DNA from: Lachnospiraceae bacterium UBA938
GTDB taxonomy: Bacteria; Bacillota; Clostridia; Lachnospirales; Lachnospiraceae
Direction of reading: 5' to 3'
DNA length: 64,000 nt
Assembly (NCBI GenBank): GCA_002293475.1
Contig: DBDG01000070.1
Span: 66,734-130,733, forward strand
Part shown: positions 16,925 through 25,573 of the stretch, piece by piece
How the letters are laid out: every line of letters starts with the position of its first letter
Position numbering within the stretch: the stretch's first letter is position 1
Position numbers and translations under genes: made by a program
The notes under the pieces: generated by a model
The model's database searches: none
What the model saw: the letters and a program-made list of their open reading frames with translations, nothing else
Told to the model about the DNA's origin: nothing

Positions 16925-18651
16925 TATTCTGCTTTTCCTTCCTGTCCGATTAATTTATCAGCCGGCTGGCTGATTGCTTGCCGCAGCGATTTTGCCACAG
17001 CTTCCGCAACTTTCACCCCGTCTATCGCCGCTGACATGATCCCGCCGGCATATCCCGCCCCTTCCCCGCAAGGATACAGCCCCTTCACTTCCGATTGCAG
17101 CTCATGGTCACGCAGAATCCTCACCGGCGAAGAGGTTCTGCTTTCAACTCCCGATACTAATATATGATCATAGTCAAAACCCCGTATCATCGTCCCAAAT
17201 TCTGTCATCCCACTTACAATCGGCCGATTCAGGGCGGCGGGAAGAATCTCATGTACTGGGGCAAAACACCATTCCCCCTTTATCGAAGGCAAAAATTCAT
17301 TCTTCTCCACATCCTGCCGCATTTCTTCACGCTCATGCACACCATCCCATACTCCCTCACCGAGAACATGTTTCTTATAATCCCCGTAATATTCCACCGG
17401 CACCTTCCCCTTGCCGACATCAAAGGCCTTTTCCTCCAGCTGCCGCTGGAAGGCTAAGCCGGAAAGCGGATGCCCCGTCCCGTAATCCTCCGGCGTGACC
17501 GTCACTACTATGGCACTATTGGCATTGCGGCCGGCGCGCCCGCGGTAGCTCATGCCGTTTACTGCTGTCCGGCCTTCTTCCGAAGAAGCATTTACCACAA
17601 AACCGCCGGGACACATACAAAACGAATATACCGACGGCTGTGACCGGCGGCTCACCAGCTTATAATCAGCCGCCCCTAAAAGATCATATTCCGTTCTCCC
17701 ATATTGAGAATGATTAATGACGGCCTGCGGATGTTCCACCCGAAGACCCACGGCAAAAGCCTTGGCCTCCATCGGAACGCCCTTCTCACTCAGCATCTCA
17801 AAAGTATCCCTGGCGCTATGCCCGATTGCCAATATTACATGACTGCTTCTAAGCTCTTCCTCATGATTGATTACCACGCCGCCTACACGCCCATCCTTCA
17901 TCAGGATATCCGTCACCTTGCCGCCGAATCGCACTTCCCCTCCGTACCTGATAATTTCCTGCCGCATATTAATAATGACTTTCCTTAAAACATCGGTCCC
18001 CATATGCGGCTTATAATCATACAAGATTTCCTCCGGTGCCCCCGCCCTTACAAAGACAGAAAGCACTTCACGGCCAATACCGGCCTTATCCTTGATAAGC
18101 GTATTGAGCTTCCCGTCCGAGAAAGTGCCCGCTCCCCCTTCCCCGAACTGCACATTACTTTCCGCATCCAGCACACCCTCTTGCCAAAACCTTGCCACCT
18201 TTAATTCTCTTCGCTCAATTGACTCCCCGCGTTCCAGAATAATCGGCCGAAACCCGTGCACCGCCAGCATATACCCACAAAAAAGCCCCGCCGGCCCCAT
18301 CCCGACGACAACCGGCCGAAGTCCATCACCACCATCATCATCACCGCCATCACCGTCACTACTTACCTCAGCCTTGCCCCTATAAGGAAAAGCGTATCTG
18401 ACCCGCTCGCTCCTCATCACCTGCGGATCCTTCAATTGTTTAACAAAATATTCTTCCTTCCCCTCTTTCACACACACATCTATAACATAACTATAATAAA
18501 TATCCGGTTTCTTCCTGGCATCTATCGAACGGCGAACAATCTCATAACTAAACTTCTGATCCCGGCCAAGCCTAAGCCTATTCCGGATCTTCCTTTCCAG
18601 CTGCTCCTCCGTATGCCCAACCAAAATCCTGAGCTGATTCACTCTTAACAT
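16924..18651 (-). CDS. FAD-dependent dehydrogenase, COG2509 type
   Basis: About 575 residues. A small N-terminal domain (RVNQLRI, RSIDARKK) precedes a Rossmann dinucleotide fold with VVVGMGPAGLFCGYMLA and the FAD-contact ILERG. Later motifs are GEGGAGTFSDGKLNT, AIGHSARDTF and the C-terminal GLYPCGEGAGYAGGI. This is the widespread uncharacterised COG2509 flavoprotein; the substrate is unknown. A glycine/aspartate-rich loop (SDGDGGDDDGGDG) sits just before the Rossmann motif. ATG 18651 is preferred over GTG 18657 because GAAAGGG is then properly spaced. Confidence 0.87.
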   Translation of the reverse strand: MLRVNQLRILVGHTEEQLERKIRNRLRLGRDQKFSYEIVRRSIDARKKPDIYYSYVIDVCVKEGKEEYFVKQLKDPQVMRSERVRYAFPYRGKAEVSSDGDGGDDDGGDGLRPVVVGMGPAGLFCGYMLAVHGFRPIILERGESIERRELKVARFWQEGVLDAESNVQFGEGGAGTFSDGKLNTLIKDKAGIGREVLSVFVRAGAPEEILYDYKPHMGTDVLRKVIINMRQEIIRYGGEVRFGGKVTDILMKDGRVGGVVINHEEELRSSHVILAIGHSARDTFEMLSEKGVPMEAKAFAVGLRVEHPQAVINHSQYGRTEYDLLGAADYKLVSRRSQPSVYSFCMCPGGFVVNASSEEGRTAVNGMSYRGRAGRNANSAIVVTVTPEDYGTGHPLSGLAFQRQLEEKAFDVGKGKVPVEYYGDYKKHVLGEGVWDGVHEREEMRQDVEKNEFLPSIKGEWCFAPVHEILPAALNRPIVSGMTEFGTMIRGFDYDHILVSGVESRTSSPVRILRDHELQSEVKGLYPCGEGAGYAGGIMSAAIDGVKVAEAVAKSLRQAISQPADKLIGQEGKAE

Positions 18652-18655
18652 AAAC

Positions 18656-18688
18656 ACCCTTTCAACACAACCACCCTTTCAACACAAC
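18656..18688. repeat. 17-bp direct repeat carrying duplicated ribosome-site sequence
   Basis: The 16-base block ACCCTTTCAACACAAC occurs at 18656-18671 and 18673-18688, with a third partial copy at 18691-18698. Read on the minus strand it gives GTTGAAAGGG, the Shine-Dalgarno of the COG2509 gene, so the ribosome site has been duplicated in tandem. Confidence 0.7.
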
Positions 18689-18695
18689 TGCCCTT

Positions 18696-19976
18696 TCATC
18701 CATCCCCAGCCCGCAAATAATCATTACCCGCCACATAACCGCTCGACCAAGCCCATTGCAGGTTGTAACCCCCGCATCTGCCGTCCACATCCAGCACCTC
18801 ACCCGCAAAATACAGACCCGGCACCAATAAAGACTCCAAGCTTCCGCTCACCTCATGCAAAGGCACGCCGCCGGCACAGACCTGGGCATATTCAAATGAA
18901 TTAACCGCCGTAATATGTAATCTCAGTTTTCTAAACCGCCCCAATATCTCCCCTATCTTCTTAAAACCTAATACAGAAACCACATCGCCACCCTTACAGC
19001 CACTAAGCAATATCATAATCCGGTTCACTTTCTTGTTCGCCATACCCAGCAAAAAATCTGCCAGCGGCTTACCGGCACCAGCCCGATACCGCTCTTTCAC
19101 AAATGCCTCATATTCCCCATCGCCATAATCAGGGAAAAAATCCACATCCACCGCAACATCCCGTTTTTCCAGCAGGGCATAAGACGCCAGCCTACTGAAC
19201 TGAAAGACTGGAATACCAGAAATCCCATATTCAGTAAACTGCAATTCTCCCCGCTCTTCTTGCCCAGTAACCCCGTCCGTCACCAGATTAATCCGCACCT
19301 GACACCGCACCCCAGCCAAAGATTTTATATAATCCTCCCGGCACCGCAGCTGAACCAGCGCCGGCACCACCGGAACAATACTATGCCCCATATCAGCCGC
19401 CAAGCGATAACCGCCAAAAACTTCCTTGCTCTTAAGAGAAGCCCTGCTGCCACAAGCCAAGATCACCCTGTCAAAAACAACTCCGCCCCCGCCCGCCGGC
19501 TTCACCCTTAATCTACCATAATCGATCCTTCCAATATCGTTCCTTCCAACATCACCACCATCAAAATCCATTCTTTCAATCGCCACAATCTCACAGCCAC
19601 ATACCACTTCAATCCCTAGTTCTTCCATTCGCAGCCGTAGTATGTCCAACACCGTAGATGCTTGTTCAGAAAACGGATAAAGATAACCATTCTTCTCCCT
19701 GATCATCATCCCCAATCCATTAAAAAACCGCATCGTATCCAGTACCGAAAAGCACTTCAGAATCCTTTCCGCCAATTGCGGATCACTGCTATAATAACGG
19801 TCAATCTCCAAATCCAGATTACCCAAATTACACTTACCATTACCCGTAACCAGCAGCTTCTTCCCGACCCGCTCATTCTTTTCATAAACCACGACCCGCG
19901 CCCCTCCCGCTGCCGCCGTAATTGCTGCCATCATTCCCGCCGCCCCGGCTCCTATCACCGCCACATCAGCACTCAC
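18696..19976 (-). CDS. NAD(P)/FAD-dependent oxidoreductase, HI0933/BaiN family
   Basis: About 426 residues. FAD fold at the start (VAVIGAGAAGMMAAI, then VYEKNERVGKKLLVTGNGKCN, whose GKKLL..GNGKCN is diagnostic of the family), and a C-terminal GGYNLQWAWSSGYVAG. The GTG start at 19976 is preferred, because GGGAGG lies five bases upstream and the protein then begins directly with the Rossmann strand. Family members include flavin reductases acting on steroids and others of unknown substrate, so the substrate is open. A Gly/Asp/Arg-rich insertion lies near residue 150. Confidence 0.88.
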   Translation of the reverse strand: MSADVAVIGAGAAGMMAAITAAAGGARVVVYEKNERVGKKLLVTGNGKCNLGNLDLEIDRYYSSDPQLAERILKCFSVLDTMRFFNGLGMMIREKNGYLYPFSEQASTVLDILRLRMEELGIEVVCGCEIVAIERMDFDGGDVGRNDIGRIDYGRLRVKPAGGGGVVFDRVILACGSRASLKSKEVFGGYRLAADMGHSIVPVVPALVQLRCREDYIKSLAGVRCQVRINLVTDGVTGQEERGELQFTEYGISGIPVFQFSRLASYALLEKRDVAVDVDFFPDYGDGEYEAFVKERYRAGAGKPLADFLLGMANKKVNRIMILLSGCKGGDVVSVLGFKKIGEILGRFRKLRLHITAVNSFEYAQVCAGGVPLHEVSGSLESLLVPGLYFAGEVLDVDGRCGGYNLQWAWSSGYVAGNDYLRAGDG

Positions 19977-20168
19977 ATTATCCTCCCACATCATCAATAC
20001 CATATTATACTGTTTGCATTCTTTTATCCGTATTCCGCCTTATGCAAATCAGTCCTGATAAGTTTCTCACTAGACAAAGCAGTGACGGGAGGCCATGGAT
20101 ACCGGAGCAACTGAGGCTTGGGCAATATGGCGATGACCGTAGAACAATGAAACAAATGCCCCCCACCT

Positions 20169-20993
20169 TCAGCTGGAATACGCCTCCAAAAAATCATACA
20201 AATCCTCTTCACCTTCAACAAACTTAATATAAATAATCTCCTCCCGAAGCTCCTCCGGCAAGCTTGGCAACATAATATTCGTATTCATATAAACCGTCTC
20301 CCTGTCCCCATAATATACCGTGACAAGATTATTTTCATTGACCAGATAATACCCCTCTGCCATTTCTTCCGGCGCTTCCTCCGTCTCATAGATCTTCCTG
20401 ACCACTACTCTCTGCGGCGAAAACGATACCACCTCGCAGCCTACAAACCCCTTTTCCAGTTCCGATAGTGACGGAAAGGCATTGAGCTCTTCCATCATTT
20501 TCGTAAACAGTTCACGGTCCAGCCCGATAAATCTCTCCGGAACCGTAATGATCTCTTCCGTCGTCTCTTTGCTGTTCCGGCTATACTCCTGTATCATATA
20601 TACCGTATCTGCATTGATCGTCCTTTCATCACTGAGCGCCACTTCCACGGCTTCCAATCCGGCATCCGCCGCCGACAGCCGGGCATCATCCGGCATGGTT
20701 TCATCTGGCACAGCCTCATCCGTCACGGCATCCTCTTTAGATGCCATATTATCTTCCAGCTCGCTTCCCGCGCCCTTGTCGGTCCGCTTCTCATAAGCTG
20801 CGTCCGCCGCCTTAGCCCCTTCTGCGATGGCACTTTCCAAACTGTCCGTTAGGGCATTATCAGCAGCTTTTCCTTCGGCCAAGGCCCGTCCCGGATAAAA
20901 GAAATCCATGGCCGCCATGCCGGAGGCCAGACCGCCGGCAAACATTGTCATAGGTATTATGAAAAACACTGTGATACGCTTTACAAATTTCAT
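20169..20993 (-). CDS. Exported protein with BofC C-terminal-like domain
   Basis: 274 residues. An N-terminal hydrophobic segment (ITVFFIIPMTMFAGGLASGM) suggests a signal peptide or anchor. Residues about 40-125 are low-complexity and acidic. The last 65 residues (GYYLVNENNLVTVYYGD, then LPEELREEI and YDFLEAYSS) resemble the C-terminal domain of BofC, a forespore intermembrane-space regulator of SpoIVB signalling in Bacillus. That similarity is from pattern memory. AGGGGA precedes the ATG. No sporulation gene is immediately adjacent apart from the SpoVB-like gene upstream. Confidence 0.6.
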   Translation of the reverse strand: MKFVKRITVFFIIPMTMFAGGLASGMAAMDFFYPGRALAEGKAADNALTDSLESAIAEGAKAADAAYEKRTDKGAGSELEDNMASKEDAVTDEAVPDETMPDDARLSAADAGLEAVEVALSDERTINADTVYMIQEYSRNSKETTEEIITVPERFIGLDRELFTKMMEELNAFPSLSELEKGFVGCEVVSFSPQRVVVRKIYETEEAPEEMAEGYYLVNENNLVTVYYGDRETVYMNTNIMLPSLPEELREEIIYIKFVEGEEDLYDFLEAYSS

Positions 20994-21074
20994 AGCCGTC
21001 CCCTAACCATTAATTTGTAAATAGTATCTTCCAAAAAGTGCCTGTCTATACCAACTTTATGATAAATGCATGTT

Positions 21075-22757
21075 TTATAATAGGTGTAAGAACTTCGCGG
21101 CCGTAATTATGGCCGCCCCGCCGGGCATTTTCTCCAGCTCGTTCTCCGTCAGGCCACGCAACAGGAGCATCAATACAAGATATACCGCCAAAACAGTCAC
21201 GGAGCAGATGATTATCACGACAAATTCCGGTAACACGCTTATTAAGGCTGTCTTAAACAGGACGGCGATCAACCCGGCAATGCCGGCACATATCAGCGTA
21301 ATGATCAGGATCCGCAAACAGCGTCTCAGCCATTCCTGCCCATACTGCAAATGACGGAACACCAATGCCAGCCCGCCTACGCAGGCACCGGCCGCCGCGG
21401 CCACATTGCTCAATGCCACCCCGTTGATACCCATCCCGGTCGGGCCGGCCTGGGATAACAGCAGGTAAAGTACCACTAAATGCAGTAAAAAGCTTCCGCC
21501 GGCAATCATCAGTAACTGATATATCTTGTCGAACTGTTTTAACAGCCCGCAGGAAAGATAGGTAAATGTGCCAAACAGAATCAAAGCACAGCCATACTGA
21601 ATCAGCTCAGCCGTTATGGCGGTGTTCCCCTGGCCGATGACAACGGCTAACGGCTCGGCAATAACCGCCGTTAAAAACACCACCGGAACCGTGACCGTCA
21701 CACAGCTATTGACCGTTCTGGTCATCTGGTCCCGGGCAGACCGGTATTCTTCCCTCTGCCATGTGCCGGAGATGACCTTGATCATTTTAGCGGGAATCAG
21801 GCAGACGCAGGCTGTTATTATGCCTATGACGCTCAGATAGATGCCGTAGTAATTGCCCCACACGGTTATCTTATCAAGGATCGTTTCCCCGGCCTCGGCA
21901 AAAATATTCCGGTAGTAGTAATACATCCGTTGATCAACCAAGGTAGTCATGGCGAACAGTACTGCCACTATGCCATAAGGCACTGCCGACCGGAACAGGC
22001 TGCCGTAAAGGTAAGCTTTGGGTTCAATGGTTCGGGAACCGTCCCGGTAAATCTGCTTTTTGGCTGTCCCACGGTACAAAAGATAAAGCAGGAGTAAATG
22101 CAGAAAAGAAAGCAGCGCGGCAATCAACATGCCTAGGGAAGCACCTACGGCTCCATAGAGTGACAAAAGGCTGTTATTGTGTAGGACGGCCGCCACCTTG
22201 TAACCATAGCGGTAAAGCACCGCCGACACAAAGACGCCGAAGCCGATCGTCAGCAGCTGCTCTAAGATAAGGGAATGTACGGTCGGTATCCGGGTGCCGG
22301 TTCCTTGGAAATACCCTCTGAGCAAGCCGGTCAGGGAAATAAAAATGACGGCCGGAGCCATGACACAGACCGGCAGCCAGCTATACCGTTCCAGCAGAAC
22401 TGTCTCGGCAATAAATCCATTGGCCAGAAGCATGATGCCACAGGCCGCCACGCCAAACAGCAAGGCCAGTGTCAGCGCGCATCGAAAGATGCGCCGGGCA
22501 CTTTTGTACTGTTCCCTTTTAATGCGATACTTTACCAAAGAATGGGTGGCCGCTGCCAAGCCATATGTAATGAACAAACTGCACAGGATAAATATTTCAT
22601 TTACCGGCGCGAAATATCCTACCCCTTCTTCCCCGATCAGCTTCATCAGCAGGATACGAAACAGCAAGCCGGCCGTCAGCGCAATAAAACCGGCATATAT
22701 CAGCGGATCGGACTTTTCACGAGATTTTATATAGCTGCTCCTGTTCTGTTTTATCAT
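21075..22757 (-). CDS. Polysaccharide/lipid flippase, SpoVB/MurJ (MATE-like MOP superfamily)
   Basis: 560 residues with about 14 hydrophobic helices, the size of SpoVB-type MOP transporters. The first helix ends in a loop GEEGVGYFAPVNEIF, typical of the family (GxxxxGxF). An internal RGYFQGTGTRIPT matches the RGYFQGxxxMxPT element of SpoVB-like proteins. It probably flips lipid-linked cell-wall or cortex precursors across the membrane; the exact substrate cannot be read. AAGGAGG lies six bases upstream. It follows ybeY closely. Confidence 0.83.
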   Translation of the reverse strand: MIKQNRSSYIKSREKSDPLIYAGFIALTAGLLFRILLMKLIGEEGVGYFAPVNEIFILCSLFITYGLAAATHSLVKYRIKREQYKSARRIFRCALTLALLFGVAACGIMLLANGFIAETVLLERYSWLPVCVMAPAVIFISLTGLLRGYFQGTGTRIPTVHSLILEQLLTIGFGVFVSAVLYRYGYKVAAVLHNNSLLSLYGAVGASLGMLIAALLSFLHLLLLYLLYRGTAKKQIYRDGSRTIEPKAYLYGSLFRSAVPYGIVAVLFAMTTLVDQRMYYYYRNIFAEAGETILDKITVWGNYYGIYLSVIGIITACVCLIPAKMIKVISGTWQREEYRSARDQMTRTVNSCVTVTVPVVFLTAVIAEPLAVVIGQGNTAITAELIQYGCALILFGTFTYLSCGLLKQFDKIYQLLMIAGGSFLLHLVVLYLLLSQAGPTGMGINGVALSNVAAAAGACVGGLALVFRHLQYGQEWLRRCLRILIITLICAGIAGLIAVLFKTALISVLPEFVVIIICSVTVLAVYLVLMLLLRGLTENELEKMPGGAAIITAAKFLHLL

Positions 22758-22792
22758 CCGTACCTCCTTAAAAACTAGTTTACGAGTGCGGT

Positions 22793-23329
22793 CTACACTC
22801 TATCTATGCCCAGATCATGTAAGATTCTCTCCTGCTTTTCTTCCATGAGCCGGGCTTCTTCCGGATCTTGGTGGTCATATCCGCATAGATGAAAGCTACT
22901 GTGGGCTACCAAAAAGGCCAGTTCCCTTTTCAGGCTGTGCCCATAATCGGCGGCCTGAGAACGGAGCCTTTCTACCGAAATGATTATGTCTCCCAAAAGC
23001 AGCTCCCCGCTTTCGGGGTCGAAAGCCGTAGCCTCCGTCGCTAAAGCAATGCTGAAATCAGCCGCCTGGACAAAGGAAAGACCCGGAAAAGAAAGCACGT
23101 CCGTCGGCTCATCGATCCCCCGGTATTCTTTATTATAACCCCGGATCCCCTCATTGTCGGTTAACAAGAGATTCACCTGTACTTCATAAGGGCAGTTTTC
23201 TGCTGCCAGTACCGCTTCCACGACCCGGCCGGCGACTTCCCTAAGATCAAACTCGCCCCTAGCAGACCGTGGATGCCCGGCAGCAACTTCCGGAAACAGC
23301 CGACATTCTTCTTCAACGTAAAAAGTCAT
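22793..23329 (-). CDS. ybeY: Endoribonuclease YbeY (16S rRNA maturation)
   Basis: 178 residues. The metal-binding motif H-x3-H-x5-H is intact in AHSSFHLCGYDH, preceded by the usual NKEYRGIDEPTDVLSFP and LLGDIIIS. The protein acts in rRNA 3'-end processing and ribosome quality control. It overlaps the upstream membrane protein gene by 17 bases, keeping the phoH-yqfF-ybeY order of Bacillus. Confidence 0.94.
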   Translation of the reverse strand: MTFYVEEECRLFPEVAAGHPRSARGEFDLREVAGRVVEAVLAAENCPYEVQVNLLLTDNEGIRGYNKEYRGIDEPTDVLSFPGLSFVQAADFSIALATEATAFDPESGELLLGDIIISVERLRSQAADYGHSLKRELAFLVAHSSFHLCGYDHQDPEEARLMEEKQERILHDLGIDRV

Positions 23330-24500
23330 AGTAGAGCTTTTCCTCCATTAGTAGTTTCTTCATTTCCTTTAGCTCTCCCATAGTGATCTTGCTTTTGTCC
23401 AAAATCCCGCTTTCCTGCTTTTTCTGGTAGATAGCCTCGATAATCTGAGTGTAGTCCGGCTGCACCTTGGGATCTTTTGAAAAAAGATATAATATAGAGG
23501 CTACCAGCGTATCCGCAAACAGTACTACGATGGCCTCTTTCGACGTCAGATAACTCTCCTTATCCGTGTATTCTTTTAACAGGGCTATGGCATCCGGCGG
23601 GAAGTGAAACTCCTGACAGACCTCATAGATGGCATCCCAGGAATTGCTGCCCTTCAAGGTGCCGATTTTATGGTAGTAACCACAGGTTTTGGTGGCCGCA
23701 TCATTGATTTTCAGCCGTTTGGCGATTTTATCACTCAGATATGCCGTATGTACCGCCTGGTAGTATTCTGCTTTGGATTTTTGCTTGAGGGCGACTAAGA
23801 TAGGGCACTCCGGATCATTGATCTCCATGTATTTGTCATGCTGTTTATTCACCACCGCCGAGCTGTAATACCGCAGGAATACCAGCAGCAGTAAGATACA
23901 GACCAAGATGTTGGCTGATATGATAAAGATGCTTTCAAATGTAATCTCTGACACCCCCGTCAGAAAATAACCGGCCGCAATGCATACTATCAAAACAAGC
24001 AGGGACACCAGCATCGGCAGCCCCACCCGGAAGGCTTCATCAACATAAGAAAACAAAACGGCCGCGGCCATGCCACTGATAAAATACATGAAAAATACCG
24101 TATAACTTCCCGAAGCCTCTAACATGACCGAAAGCAATAAAAACGTGCTGCCGGTGCCGATTCCGACCACCTGGTTGCTCACCAGTCCCATGACTGCGAA
24201 AATAACCGGATAGGCCCAGCCGGATACCGGCAGGAGCGGAAAAAGTAAGGACGCCGCCAGCCCGACCAGATAAAACCGGGCAAAACGTCCAAAATGTTCT
24301 TTGTTATCATACAAAAGGCTGTTTTTTTCCCTTGCTTCCGCATTAAGGAAAAGAACGATTCCGGTACTGACCAACACCATGATAGCGATACGGACTATAT
24401 CTGTTAAAGGCTTTCCATAAAGAAAAGCCGCGCCGCCGGCAGCCGCCCCGGTCATGATGAAAAGAAACAGGGAAATAAGCGTGATTTTATTCTTATTCAT
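23313..24500 (-). CDS. YqfF/PgpH-like membrane protein with degenerate HD domain
   Basis: 395 residues. About seven hydrophobic helices (residues 5-210) are followed by a cytosolic domain that aligns by eye with the HD phosphohydrolase domain of PgpH, the c-di-AMP phosphodiesterase normally found here. The large extracellular 7TMR-HDED region of PgpH is absent. The metal ligands are lost: the usual GTYHHS stretch reads AEYYQAV (Tyr247-Gln248) and the HD dyad reads YYHKIG (His277-Lys278). It is thus probably not a metal-dependent phosphodiesterase; a binding or scaffold role is possible. Position between phoH and ybeY supports descent from yqfF. Confidence 0.72.
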   Translation of the reverse strand: MNKNKITLISLFLFIMTGAAAGGAAFLYGKPLTDIVRIAIMVLVSTGIVLFLNAEAREKNSLLYDNKEHFGRFARFYLVGLAASLLFPLLPVSGWAYPVIFAVMGLVSNQVVGIGTGSTFLLLSVMLEASGSYTVFFMYFISGMAAAVLFSYVDEAFRVGLPMLVSLLVLIVCIAAGYFLTGVSEITFESIFIISANILVCILLLLVFLRYYSSAVVNKQHDKYMEINDPECPILVALKQKSKAEYYQAVHTAYLSDKIAKRLKINDAATKTCGYYHKIGTLKGSNSWDAIYEVCQEFHFPPDAIALLKEYTDKESYLTSKEAIVVLFADTLVASILYLFSKDPKVQPDYTQIIEAIYQKKQESGILDKSKITMGELKEMKKLLMEEKLYYDFLR

Positions 24501-24523
24501 ATCTGAACCTATATAACCTTTTC

Positions 24524-25543
24524 TTATTTACGCAATTTGGTATTCTTTTTCACTTTTTTGACAGAATCCGTCCTTTTCGGTATCCGTGATTCATAGTCTT
24601 CATAGGCCTTGACTATTTTCTGCACCAGCGGGTGCCGGACGACATCCTTGCTGGTCATGTTGCAGAATACGATATCTTCTACACCGGCAAGAACCTGCAT
24701 CGCCACATCTAGGCCTGATTTCACGCCGGGGGCCAAGTCTTTCTGGGTGATATCACCGGTCACGATGACCTTGGAACCAAACCCGATCCGGGTTAAAAAC
24801 ATCTTCATCTGAGCCGGCGTGGTATTCTGGGCTTCATCTAGGATAATAAAAGCGTTGTCCAAGGTACGGCCGCGCATATAGGCCAGCGGAGCTACTTCGA
24901 TCAGGCCTTTTTCCATGTTTTTAAGAAAGCTTTCGGCACCCATGATCTGATGAAGGGCATCATAAAGCGGCCTTAAATAGGGATCCACCTTACTCTGCAG
25001 ATCACCAGGCAAAAAACCCAGCTTTTCCCCGGCTTCAATCGCCGGCCTGGTGAGAATGATCCGGCTTACTTCTTCTTTCTTAAAGGCCGTGATGGCCATC
25101 GCCATGGCCAGATAGGTCTTGCCGGTTCCGGCCGGCCCGGTGCCGAAGACAATCATCTTCTCCCGAATGGCATCGACGTACTTTTTTTGCCCCAAGGTCT
25201 TGGGTCTGATCGGCTTTCCGCTCATGGTATGGCAGATACAGTCCTGGTCGATCAAGGCTCCGATCTCTTCCATCCCTTTTTCTTCCTTGCTCATCGTAAG
25301 ATAATAATCAACGCTTTGTTCCTGTACCGTCTTTTCCCGGCGGGATACCTCAGCCAGCTGTTTCATGATTTTTTCTGCCTTTTCCACCTGCTCTTTCTCT
25401 CCGGTTATCTTGATCCCGCCGTCCCGGTCCACGATCACCACCTGCAGGTCGCTTTCGATTTTCTGTATATAGCTGTCATACTGGCCGAAAATATTTTGCA
25501 TATGTTCTATCGGCATCTGAAGCTTTACTTCAAAACGTTCCAT
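24524..25543 (-). CDS. PhoH family ATPase (PhoH/YbeZ)
   Basis: 339 residues. An N-terminal KH-like segment (VVIVDRDGGIKITG) precedes the P-loop FGTGPAGTGKTYLAMA and later FIILDEAQNTTPAQMK (Walker B) and GDITQKDL. PhoH proteins are cytosolic RNA-related ATPases that work alongside YbeY. It follows yqfD by 30 bases in the conserved sporulation-associated operon. Confidence 0.93.
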   Translation of the reverse strand: MERFEVKLQMPIEHMQNIFGQYDSYIQKIESDLQVVIVDRDGGIKITGEKEQVEKAEKIMKQLAEVSRREKTVQEQSVDYYLTMSKEEKGMEEIGALIDQDCICHTMSGKPIRPKTLGQKKYVDAIREKMIVFGTGPAGTGKTYLAMAMAITAFKKEEVSRIILTRPAIEAGEKLGFLPGDLQSKVDPYLRPLYDALHQIMGAESFLKNMEKGLIEVAPLAYMRGRTLDNAFIILDEAQNTTPAQMKMFLTRIGFGSKVIVTGDITQKDLAPGVKSGLDVAMQVLAGVEDIVFCNMTSKDVVRHPLVQKIVKAYEDYESRIPKRTDSVKKVKKNTKLRK

Positions 25544-25573
25544 ATTCTTATCCTTAGCATCATCAGGCGGCGG

